Shown: positions 43,491 through 51,494 of the stretch, piece by piece | Layout of the letters: each line of letters begins with the position of its first letter | How positions within the stretch are numbered: position 1 is the first letter of the stretch | Assembly: GCF_040396155.1 (NCBI RefSeq) | Contig: NZ_JBEBOY010000002.1 | Span: forward strand, 62,001-126,000 | DNA length: 64,000 nt | Reading direction: 5' to 3' | DNA from: Tissierella praeacuta_A | GTDB lineage: Bacteria > Bacillota > Clostridia > Tissierellales > Tissierellaceae | Program-made: the position numbers and the translations under genes | Notes under the pieces: model-generated | What the model was told of the DNA's origin: nothing | The model's input: the letters and a program-made list of their open reading frames with translations, nothing else | Database searches by the model: none

Positions 43491-43541
43491 AAAGTGCACC
43501 CCAAAAGTCAGACAATAAATTTGACTTTTGGAGGTGTATTT
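43491..43541. repeat. Hairpin made of IS-end-like sequences
   Basis: The arms AAAGTGCACCCCAAAAGTCA (43491-43510) and the near-complement of it at 43522-43541 flank an 11-base loop. CACCCCAAAAGTCAGAC resembles the terminal repeats of IS3/IS150-type elements. No transposase is present, so it may be a scar or a minimal non-autonomous element. It could also act as a terminator for the flotillin gene because Ts follow. Confidence 0.45.
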
Positions 43542-43669
43542 TTATGCAGTAATATATTTTTTTCTTTCGTTATATTAATTGAATATATAATTATTGATAT
43601 TATTATAAAAAGGATGTAATATTAATAAAGAAATATATTTAAATGTATTAGAACAGGGGGTGCAGTAAC

Positions 43670-44221
43670 ATAAAAAAGCATATAATCTATATATTACTTA
43701 CTTATAGTGGTTCAATGCTTTCCAAGGTTATAAATAAATATACTAAAGAACCATATTCTCATGTATCCATTGCTTTTGATGAGGAATTAAAGGAATTATA
43801 TAGCTTTGGAAGACTAAGACCTAGCAATCCAATTTTTGCAGGATTTGTAAAAGAAGATGTAATTAATGGAACATATGCAAGATTTCCAGAAACCACATGT
43901 GCATTATATTCCCTTGAAATTAATGAAAGACAATATAAAAAGTTAATGAAAGAATTGCAGAAGTTTAAGAGAGATGGGGATAAGTATGGATATAATTTAA
44001 TAGGACTTTTAGGAGTCATGGTTAATTATCCAATTGAGAGAAAATATAATTATTTTTGTTCTCAGTTTGTGTCATCATTACTTAGGAAAAGTGGTATAAA
44101 ATTAATTGACAAACATACAGCTTTAACATCACCAAGGGATTTTAGGGAATGTAAGGAATTAAATCTTGTATACGAAGGAAAGCTGCAAAATTATGGTCTA
44201 CAGCAATCATATATCTATTAA
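43670..44221 (+). CDS. Permuted NlpC/P60-like (YiiX-type) protein, probable ATA start
   Basis: The papain-like fold is permuted: His is in KEPYSHVSIAFD and Cys in YFCSQFVSSLL, as in YiiX/YebB-type proteins that act on acyl or peptide bonds. The first ATG (43715) would remove a conserved N-terminal strand, HIIYILLTYSGS, that family members carry right after the start. The frame is open to a stop at 43649 and offers no ATG, GTG or TTG before it. GGGGGTG (656-662) lies eight bases before an ATA at 43670, so an ATA start giving 183 residues is proposed. The safe minimum is 168 residues from 43715. The protein has no signal peptide or membrane segment. It stands alone before a terminator. Confidence 0.65.
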   Translation: MKKHIIYILLTYSGSMLSKVINKYTKEPYSHVSIAFDEELKELYSFGRLRPSNPIFAGFVKEDVINGTYARFPETTCALYSLEINERQYKKLMKELQKFKRDGDKYGYNLIGLLGVMVNYPIERKYNYFCSQFVSSLLRKSGIKLIDKHTALTSPRDFRECKELNLVYEGKLQNYGLQQSYIY

Positions 44222-44232
44222 TAAATTATTTT

Positions 44233-44261
44233 AAAAAGAAGAACAAAAAGTTCTTCTTTTT
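44233..44261 (+). terminator. Terminator of the NlpC/P60-like gene
   Basis: AAAAAGAAGAAC (44233-44244) pairs with GTTCTTCTTTTT (44250-44261) around AAAAA, with further Ts. Confidence 0.85.
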
Positions 44262-44317
44262 TTGCAGTATTTTAATTTTACTTTGCGTTATAATTAATGA
44301 AAGGAAGGAGGGGAGAT

Positions 44318-44872
44318 ATGATTAATGAATCAGTATTGATAAAAAAGGCATTGGAAGGAGATGAAAATTCCTTTGCTCAAATAGTTGATTTGTATAAAAA
44401 CTATGTATTTGCTATTATACTTAATTTTATTAAAGATTATAATGAAGTGGAAAATGTTGCACAAGAAGTATTTTTACAGGTTTATCTCTCCCTTTCAACT
44501 TACGAATCTAATAATTTTAAAGGATGGATTGGTAGAATTGCATCAAACAAGTCTATAGATTGGCTTAGAAAGAAAAAAACCAAATTTAGAGAAGAAGTAA
44601 TGGAGGATAGTGAAGATTTAATAGATAATCCTAAATTTAGCCATAGTCATACTCCAGAGGAAATATTAATAGAAAAGGAAAAGAAAGAAGAGATATCAAA
44701 GTTATGTAAATCTATTCCTCCTATATATGAAGAAACTATAACAAAATTTTACTTACAGGGAAAATCATATGAAGAGATTGCGACAGAAGAAGGAACAACT
44801 GTTAAGACCATAGCTTCAAGATTATATCGAGGAAGGAATATGTTAAAAGAGAAATGGAGGGAAAGAGTATGA
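44318..44872 (+). CDS. ECF-type RNA polymerase sigma factor 1
   Basis: The 184-residue product has sigma region 2 (about 10-80, with FAQIVDLYKNYVFAI and AQEVFLQVY) and region 4 (about 125-178, YEEIATEEGTTVKTIASRLYRG). ATG 44318 is chosen because GGAGGGGAG precedes it. It overlaps the anti-sigma gene by four bases (ATGA), the usual layout of a sigma/anti-sigma pair. A TATAAT occurs at 44289 without a good -35; an ECF-type autoregulatory promoter was not recognised. Confidence 0.9.
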   Translation: MINESVLIKKALEGDENSFAQIVDLYKNYVFAIILNFIKDYNEVENVAQEVFLQVYLSLSTYESNNFKGWIGRIASNKSIDWLRKKKTKFREEVMEDSEDLIDNPKFSHSHTPEEILIEKEKKEEISKLCKSIPPIYEETITKFYLQGKSYEEIATEEGTTVKTIASRLYRGRNMLKEKWRERV

Positions 44873-45354
44873 AACATTATGATTATGTAGAATGGGTTTT
44901 ATATAAAAATAATCTTCTTGATGATGAAATCCATGAAAAAATGGAAGAACATTTACTTTTATGTGATGAATGTATGGAGATTTTTCTTTCTCTCATAGAT
45001 GAAAAAGATATTGAAATGGCAGAAGCTTTTATACCAGAAGATTTTACAGATAAGGTCTTAGGCAGTATTAAAAATATTACTCCTGTAAAGAGAACAGTAA
45101 AGAAAAAAACAAAGGGAAAAGTATCTAATGATTTCTTTATATATTATGCATCAGTAGCATCAGTGGCAATTATTCTTACGGCAGGAGGATTTTTCGGAAA
45201 AGTGGTGGATACTGTGCCACAAATAGTATCAAATGTATCTATGGAAGAAAGTAGATTCAAAGCAAATAGAATATATGATATTACAGAGGAAATAACAAAT
45301 AGAACCTCTCAATTTATAAATAATTTTCAATTTAGAATAAGTAAGGAGGATTAA
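44869..45354 (+). CDS. Membrane-anchored zinc-finger anti-sigma factor
   Basis: The 161-residue protein has a zinc-binding anti-sigma pattern (HLLLCDEC, about 27-34, with an earlier His) in its cytoplasmic N-terminus, a single membrane helix (about 93-115) and a short external tail. This is the standard architecture of an inhibitor of the ECF factor encoded just before it. The ATG overlaps the sigma stop, so the two are translated in step. It is followed by two membrane-protein genes in the same operon. Confidence 0.82.
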   Translation: MKHYDYVEWVLYKNNLLDDEIHEKMEEHLLLCDECMEIFLSLIDEKDIEMAEAFIPEDFTDKVLGSIKNITPVKRTVKKKTKGKVSNDFFIYYASVASVAIILTAGGFFGKVVDTVPQIVSNVSMEESRFKANRIYDITEEITNRTSQFINNFQFRISKED

Positions 45355-45355
45355 T

Positions 45356-46129
45356 ATGAGACGAAAAAGCAAGTTTACTACATTTTTATTATCATTTGTA
45401 CCCGGATTATCTCATTTTTATTTAGGATATGTCGATAGAGGATTTATCTATCTAATCATATTTGGAATGTTATGTGTAAGCTCTGTTGGTTTAGGGATTT
45501 TGATATCAGATGATGCACCGCTTCTAATTGCACTTGTAGGTGTTCCGATTATTTGGCTAGTAGCATTAATAGATGCATTTTCCACAATTAATAATATGAG
45601 ATATGGTGATAGTTCACAAATAGAAAATAGTTGGGAATCAGAAGAAATGAAGTTAGCAAACAAAAAAATTATTACTTTAGCTTTATCTATGATACCAGGA
45701 GCAGGTCATATGTATTTAGGGCATCAGAAAAAAGGTTTAATATTTATGGGCGGATTTTTCTTTGCTATATTTTTCATGGGATGGTTGCAATTAAGTTTTT
45801 TACTATTTTTATTGCCTCTAATTTGGTTCTATTCTTTCTTTGATGCTTTCCATACATTAAATGGAAGCAATGTTGAAGATATAGATCTCTCAAGAGTATT
45901 ACCAGTGATAAAACATGAATATATAGGTATGGGACTTATTGGAATGGGTATATTTATTGCATTACAAAAAATACTATATCCAGTTTTAGCTCCATATATA
46001 GGCTATGAAATAAGAAACTATATCCAAACATCCATAGTGTCTTTGATATTTATCATAGGTGGTATAAAAATGCTTCAAAAGAAAAAAGAAGTGGAAGATA
46101 TAGAGGGGGATGAAGAGGATGAAGAGTAA
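45356..46129 (+). CDS. Membrane protein with two TM2-like repeats
   Basis: The 257-residue protein has about seven hydrophobic segments. Two copies of a TM2-like motif are clear: VPGLSHFYLGYVDRGFIYL (about 15-33) and IPGAGHMYLGHQKKGLIFM (about 114-132), each starting a pair of helices. The function is unknown. It begins one base after the anti-sigma stop and overlaps the next gene, so it belongs to the ECF operon and probably helps sense or repair the envelope. Confidence 0.72.
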   Translation: MRRKSKFTTFLLSFVPGLSHFYLGYVDRGFIYLIIFGMLCVSSVGLGILISDDAPLLIALVGVPIIWLVALIDAFSTINNMRYGDSSQIENSWESEEMKLANKKIITLALSMIPGAGHMYLGHQKKGLIFMGGFFFAIFFMGWLQLSFLLFLLPLIWFYSFFDAFHTLNGSNVEDIDLSRVLPVIKHEYIGMGLIGMGIFIALQKILYPVLAPYIGYEIRNYIQTSIVSLIFIIGGIKMLQKKKEVEDIEGDEEDEE

Positions 46130-47021
46130 ACGAGTAGGTACCATATCAATGGCAATAGTTCTAATTGGATTTGGTATACTAATATTTATTGCTCAGATTA
46201 ATAAAATATCAGCTGTAGAACTATCTATTAAATTTTGGCCTAGTATATTAGTTTTGCTAGGAGGAGAAATACTTTGGTTTAGCTTTAAAGAAAAGAAAGA
46301 AAATGAAAATATATCAATAAGATATGATATCTTCTCTGTATTTATTGTAATGGTTATATTAGGAATTAATATATGTATTTATGGACTTATTGAAACAGGT
46401 GCAATGAAATGGATAAAAACAAAGATATCCTTAGAAACATATAATTATGAATTACCATTTGAAGAACATAGTGTTGAAGAGAATATAGAAAAAATAGTGA
46501 TTAATAGTCGTGGATATTCAAATTTAACTGTTAGAGCTGATGACAATAATAAAATAATATCTTCAGGAAATATTAATGTAATATCAGATAGTGAAGAAAA
46601 TGCTAAGAAAGTACTAAATGAAGATTATATTAACATAAATAAATCAGGTAATACAATGTATATAAGCTTTAAAGAAAATTATAACTTTCAAAATCTAAGC
46701 ATTACAATACCAGATAGTAAAAAAGTTGAGATAAATGGTGGTAATGATTTAGATCTAATAATTGATAGTATTAATAATGATCTTATAATAGACAATATTA
46801 ATAATGTAAAACTAAGGATAAATAAAGATGCAAATATTAAATTAGAAACTACTGTTAATCATGAAGATGGTCTGAGAGGAAATGCAAAATGGAATATTAC
46901 TTCAATTGGGGATGAAGATTCACCTGAATATGATAAATATAAGGGAGAATTAGTATATGGTGATGGAAAAAACAAGATAAATATACTTAATTGTTATAAT
47001 ATAGCAGTAGATGAAATATAA
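46119..47021 (+). CDS. LiaF/DUF4097-like membrane protein
   Basis: The 300-residue protein has about three N-terminal membrane helices (LiaI/DUF5668-like, with KFWPSILVLLGGEILW) and an extracellular beta-helix-like region (about 130-295) with repeated short strands of the DUF4097 kind. Such proteins often sit with sigma factors or PspC/LiaF envelope-stress systems. Start candidates are ATG 46110 and 46119; GAGGGGG at about 46103-46109 fits 46119 better. It overlaps the TM2-repeat gene by 11 bases and ends the operon. Confidence 0.65.
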   Translation: MKSKRVGTISMAIVLIGFGILIFIAQINKISAVELSIKFWPSILVLLGGEILWFSFKEKKENENISIRYDIFSVFIVMVILGINICIYGLIETGAMKWIKTKISLETYNYELPFEEHSVEENIEKIVINSRGYSNLTVRADDNNKIISSGNINVISDSEENAKKVLNEDYININKSGNTMYISFKENYNFQNLSITIPDSKKVEINGGNDLDLIIDSINNDLIIDNINNVKLRINKDANIKLETTVNHEDGLRGNAKWNITSIGDEDSPEYDKYKGELVYGDGKNKINILNCYNIAVDEI

Positions 47022-47041
47022 AAGAATTGAAATTATCTTAT

Positions 47042-47094
47042 AAAATGGCTCTTATAAAATAGGCAATTATTGCCTATTTTATAAGAGCCATTTT
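47042..47094 (+). terminator. Very long terminator of the ECF operon
   Basis: A perfect 25-bp stem (47042-47066 with 47070-47094) with a TTA loop, flanked by AAAA and TTTT. Confidence 0.88.
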
Positions 47095-47622
47095 AATATT
47101 TGGTCATATTCCTAGTTTATTATTAGCAATTAGCTTATTTAATAACTAAATTTTTAAATAGTTGTTTTAAACAATTTGTTAAATGACAATTTAAAAATAA
47201 TTTTTGTAAAAAAGAAATTTAACTATCCAGATATAATATTACACTAATGGAAACATGTCTAATCAACAACTTAAATGATAAACCGAACTAAATTTTACTT
47301 GTAAATATTCATAAAAAATATCCTATATAATTCTGAGAGAGTAATATTATATTATTATCATTTCATAAGATAGAATCATAAGATGAAATAAAGTATAAAG
47401 AAACATTTTTATTTTTATATTTATTAAATCAATCCCATAAATGCTGAAAATTTAAATAGCCATAGATATGATTAATTCAAATTTTAATAAATAGCTATAA
47501 AATAAGATGAGCTGAATATTTGACAAAGCTTATTATTTATTGAATATGCAAAATGCTAAGAGCTAGTGTTCTGACTTAAATATTGCACTAGTAAATATAT
47601 ATATTAAGAAAGGAAATGAGAA
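47095..47622 (+). other. 528-base intergenic region before the peptide transporter
   Basis: No gene is seen; all frames close quickly. The 3' part contains a possible promoter, TTGACA (47520-47525) with GAATAT 16 bases later, and an inverted repeat CTAGTG (47563-47568) and CACTAG (47586-47591) 17 bases apart, which could be an operator. The rest is very AT-rich. Confidence 0.4.
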
Positions 47623-48624
47623 ATGGCAAATGAAAGAATATTAGAAATTAAAGATTTGCATACTGCATTTAGATTTCAAGATGAATATTTTGATGCAGTA
47701 GACGGAGTTTCCTTATCTCTACACAAGAATGAACTGTTGGCAATAGTAGGAGAATCAGGTTGTGGTAAAAGTACAGTTGCTAATTCCATAGTTGGATTAC
47801 ATGATAAGAATTTTACTAGGGTAAGTGGAGAGATTATCTACAAAGGTGAAAATATAATTAACTATTCTGAGGAAGAACTGAATAAAATAAGGGGCAAGGA
47901 AATTGGTTTTATTTTTCAAGATCCATTGGCGTCATTAAATCCATTACATAAAATTGGGAAACAAATAGAGGAATCCCTCATTTATCATACTGATTTGAGT
48001 AAGGAAGAAAGGCATAAAAGAATGCTAGAACTTTTAGAACTAGTAGGTATAGTTAATCCTAAGATGACAGCCAATCAATTTCCCCATCAATTATCTGGAG
48101 GAATGAGGCAGAGAGTATTGATTGCCATAGCCCTTTCATGTAAACCTAATATAATTATAGCAGATGAACCAACTACTGCTTTAGACGTTACAATTCAAGC
48201 ACAGATATTAGATCTATTAACAGAACTAAAGAATGAAATTAATGCAGGAATTATTCTTATAACTCACGATTTAGGAGTTGTTGCTCAGATGGCTGATAGA
48301 GTTGCTGTAATGTATGCTGGACAGATTGTTGAGATTGCTGAGGCAAAAGAACTCTTTGGAAATCCCCTTCATCCCTATACAAGATCATTACTAGATTCAA
48401 TACCTCAATCGGATTCAGTAGGAAAAGAGTTACATGTTATTCAGGGAATAGTTCCATCTTTAAAAAATTTACCAAGGGAAGGGTGTCGATTTGCACCGAG
48501 AATTCCATGGATATCAGAATCAGAACACGAGAGAAATCCAATACTTCGTGAGATTTCAAAAGAACATTTTGTAAGATGCAGTTGCTGGAAAAATTTCCAC
48601 TTTGAAAATGAAGGAGGTCATTAA
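47623..48624 (+). CDS. Dipeptide/oligopeptide ABC transporter ATPase (DppD/OppD)
   Basis: The 333-residue ATPase shows Walker A GESGCGKST (about 44-52), Q-loop FQDPLASLNP, signature LSGGMRQRV (about 157-165), Walker B IIADEPTTALD, and the C-terminal oligopeptide-transporter extension with GCRFAPR-type Cys segment (GCRFAPRIPW). It is first in the D-F-B-C-A operon. It and OppF form the heterodimeric motor. Confidence 0.93.
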   Translation: MANERILEIKDLHTAFRFQDEYFDAVDGVSLSLHKNELLAIVGESGCGKSTVANSIVGLHDKNFTRVSGEIIYKGENIINYSEEELNKIRGKEIGFIFQDPLASLNPLHKIGKQIEESLIYHTDLSKEERHKRMLELLELVGIVNPKMTANQFPHQLSGGMRQRVLIAIALSCKPNIIIADEPTTALDVTIQAQILDLLTELKNEINAGIILITHDLGVVAQMADRVAVMYAGQIVEIAEAKELFGNPLHPYTRSLLDSIPQSDSVGKELHVIQGIVPSLKNLPREGCRFAPRIPWISESEHERNPILREISKEHFVRCSCWKNFHFENEGGH

Positions 48625-48625
48625 A

Positions 48626-49591
48626 ATGAGTTTCTTAGAAATAAGTGATTTAAAAGTTCATTTTCCTATTCGTGGAGGTTTTTTTAATACTATAGAAGAT
48701 TATACTCGGGCAGTTGATGGCGTTACTTTTTCAATTGAAGAAGGAAAAACATATGGACTTATTGGAGAATCAGGTTCAGGAAAAACCACTATCGGAAAAG
48801 CTATAGTTGGTTTAGAAAATCCAACTGGCGGAGAAATTTTATATAATGGACAAAGAGTAAACTCAAAAAGACTTAGAAAAAGATTAGGTTATAACAAAGA
48901 AGTACAAATGATATTTCAAGATGTTTTGTCTAGTTTAGATCCTAAAAAAAGAATTCGAGATATAATAGCTGAGCCAATTCGAAATTATGAAAATTTATCA
49001 AAAGAAGAAGAACTGAAAAAAATTTTAACACTATTAAATATAGTGGGAATGCCAGAAGATGCTTTATATAAATATCCACATGAATTCTCAGGAGGACAAA
49101 GACAAAGAATAGGTGTTGCAAGGGCTGTAGCTTTAAATCCAAAACTTATTGTTGCAGATGAACCTGTTTCAGCTCTTGATTTATCAGTCCAAGCACAGGT
49201 TCTTAATTTTTTAAAAAGGATACAAAAAGATTTTAATTTAAGTTATCTTTTTATATCACATGATTTAGGAGTGGTTAAGCATATGTGTGATTATATATAT
49301 ATTATGTATAGGGGAAGATTTGTGGAAACGGGTACGAGAGATGACATATATAATAATCCTCAACATATTTATACTAAAAGGCTAATTGCGGCTATTCCAG
49401 AAGTTGATGCTTATAATAGAGAGAAAGTCCGTGAGAATAGAATCAAAGTGGAGCAGGAATATATAGAAAAGAAAAATTTGTTTTATGACGAAAATGGCAA
49501 GGTATTTGATTTGGTTCAAATATCAAAAACTCATTATGTTGCAATAAAGGATAAGGAGGTTTTAAATAATGTGGAAAACAGTATTGCGTAG
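48626..49591 (+). CDS. Dipeptide/oligopeptide ABC transporter ATPase (DppF/OppF)
   Basis: The 321-residue second ATPase shows Walker A GESGSGKTT, signature FSGGQRQRIGVARA and Walker B IVADEPVSALD. ATG 48626 is selected because AAGGAGG precedes it and it follows the previous stop by one base. The C-terminal extension is longer and charged, typical of OppF. The permease gene overlaps its end by 23 bases. Confidence 0.93.
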   Translation: MSFLEISDLKVHFPIRGGFFNTIEDYTRAVDGVTFSIEEGKTYGLIGESGSGKTTIGKAIVGLENPTGGEILYNGQRVNSKRLRKRLGYNKEVQMIFQDVLSSLDPKKRIRDIIAEPIRNYENLSKEEELKKILTLLNIVGMPEDALYKYPHEFSGGQRQRIGVARAVALNPKLIVADEPVSALDLSVQAQVLNFLKRIQKDFNLSYLFISHDLGVVKHMCDYIYIMYRGRFVETGTRDDIYNNPQHIYTKRLIAAIPEVDAYNREKVRENRIKVEQEYIEKKNLFYDENGKVFDLVQISKTHYVAIKDKEVLNNVENSIA

Positions 49592-50534
49592 AGTCCTGTT
49601 AATGATACCTCAAATTATAATATTAAGCATAATTGTTTTTGTCCTTGGTAAAATGATGCCAGGGGATCCATTTACTGGTTTAATAACTCCAGATATTGAT
49701 CCTCTAGCTCTTGAAGAATTGAGAGAGAAAGCTGGATTAAATGATCCTATACCAACTCAGTATAAAAATTGGATAGTTAGAATTATTAAAGACAAAGATT
49801 TTGGAAAATCTTATACTTATAAAATGCCAGTTGCTACATTAATTGGGGAGAGAGCTAGAAATACACTATGGTTGTCATTGTTAACATTAATACTTACATA
49901 CTTAATAGCTATACCCCTAGGAATATATTCTGGCCGGTATCAGAACTCTCTCTTTGATAAAATTGTAATAGCATATAATTTTATTAGCTATGCTATACCT
50001 TCATTTATTATTTCACTAATACTTTTGTTGATATTTGGATATAGGCTTAAATGGTTTCCAACTACTGGATCTGTTGAAATTGGTATCTCAAAAGGTACAT
50101 TTTCTTATTTCCTTAGCAGATTACATTACATGATTTTGCCAGCCATTGCAGGCGCAATTGTAAGAACTACTGGAACTATACAATATCTTAGAAATGAAAT
50201 AATAGATGCTAAGACTCAAGATTATGTTAAAACTGCAAGAAGTAAAGGAGTCCCTATAAATAAGGTTTACACTCACCATATATTTAGAAATTCTCTGCTT
50301 CCAGTAGCTGCATTTTTTGGATTTACAATTACTGGACTTTTAAGTGGATCTGTTTTTATAGAAACTATTTTTAGCTATTCAGGTATGGGAGAGTTGTTTA
50401 TTTCTTCAATTACCAGCAGAGATTATTCAGTAATGAATGCTTTAGTTTTATTGTTTGGAGTTTTAACATTATTTGGAAGCCTACTGTCGGATATAATAAT
50501 GACAATTGTTGATCCAAGAATAAGAATAGAATAG
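49569..50534 (+). CDS. Dipeptide/oligopeptide ABC transporter permease (DppB/OppB)
   Basis: The 321-residue protein has six membrane segments and the permease EAA-type loop RTTGTIQYLRNEIIDAKTQDYVKTARSKGV read across residues 196-225. It starts RRVLLMIPQIIILS, the usual first helix of OppB. AAGGAGG lies before the ATG and inside the end of the preceding ATPase gene. It pairs with the permease that follows. Confidence 0.93.
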   Translation: MWKTVLRRVLLMIPQIIILSIIVFVLGKMMPGDPFTGLITPDIDPLALEELREKAGLNDPIPTQYKNWIVRIIKDKDFGKSYTYKMPVATLIGERARNTLWLSLLTLILTYLIAIPLGIYSGRYQNSLFDKIVIAYNFISYAIPSFIISLILLLIFGYRLKWFPTTGSVEIGISKGTFSYFLSRLHYMILPAIAGAIVRTTGTIQYLRNEIIDAKTQDYVKTARSKGVPINKVYTHHIFRNSLLPVAAFFGFTITGLLSGSVFIETIFSYSGMGELFISSITSRDYSVMNALVLLFGVLTLFGSLLSDIIMTIVDPRIRIE

Positions 50535-50546
50535 GGGGTAGCGAGT

Positions 50547-51479
50547 ATGAATAAGAATCAGGTCGGCAAAAAATCTGTTGCCTCTAAGATAGATAAAGAA
50601 GGATTAAAGTCTATTAGCGAAGTCCCTTCATTTTGGAAGATTTTAAAGAGAGAATTTAAAGTAGATAAAGTTGCGACTACTTGTTTGATTATTTTAATTA
50701 TTATTTTCGCAGCTGTATTAATAGGAACTTTAATATTAGACCAAAAAGAAATTATGAAAATTAGTTTAAAAAATAAATATAAAGCACCAGGGAAAGAGTT
50801 TATTTTAGGAACAGATATTGGTGGAAGGTCAATAGTTGGGCAACTGATAATAGGAGGAAGAAATTCTATTTTAATCGGATTTGCCGTCACTCTATTGACA
50901 TCAGGAATAGGCATGGTTGTAGGATTAATTGTAGGATTTTATGGAGGAAAGGTTGATAATATAATAATGAGAATATGTGATTTTATTTCAATATTACCTA
51001 CGACTTTACTTATTATTACCTTTGTAGTTGTTATACCTACTTATAATATGTGGCATTTTATATTTATAATGAGTGTATTTTACTGGGTAGGTATGACTAG
51101 GCTAGTAAGAAGCAAGGCATTGTCAGAAAATAAAAGGGATTATGTGAATGCTTCTAAAATAATGGGAACTAGCGATTTGAAAATCATGTATGGAGGTATT
51201 TTACCCAATATTAGCTCCATTATCATAGTTGATTTAATTTTAAGCCTTGCTGGTAATATTGGGATTGAAACTGGATTATCCTTTTTAGGATTTGGATTAC
51301 CACCTTCAACACCTTCCTTAGGAACGTTGATTTCTTATGCTAGAACTCCAGGGGCAATGTCAAACAAACTATGGCTGTGGTTACCTGCATCATTATTGAC
51401 ATTAGTGATGATGCTGTGTATAAATTATGTCGGGCAAGCAGTTAGAAGAGCTTCCGATGCAAAACAAAGATTAGGTTAA
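50547..51479 (+). CDS. Dipeptide/oligopeptide ABC transporter permease (DppC/OppC)
   Basis: The 310-residue second permease has an N-terminal cytoplasmic tail, six membrane segments, the GTDIGGRS segment (about 90-97) typical of DppC, and the loop SKALSENKRDYVNASKIMG (about 191-209). Ribosome binding site GGGGGT. Five-gene order D-F-B-C-A is conserved through the solute-binding protein gene. Confidence 0.93.
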   Translation: MNKNQVGKKSVASKIDKEGLKSISEVPSFWKILKREFKVDKVATTCLIILIIIFAAVLIGTLILDQKEIMKISLKNKYKAPGKEFILGTDIGGRSIVGQLIIGGRNSILIGFAVTLLTSGIGMVVGLIVGFYGGKVDNIIMRICDFISILPTTLLIITFVVVIPTYNMWHFIFIMSVFYWVGMTRLVRSKALSENKRDYVNASKIMGTSDLKIMYGGILPNISSIIIVDLILSLAGNIGIETGLSFLGFGLPPSTPSLGTLISYARTPGAMSNKLWLWLPASLLTLVMMLCINYVGQAVRRASDAKQRLG

Positions 51480-51494
51480 AGGGGGATTTAAAAA

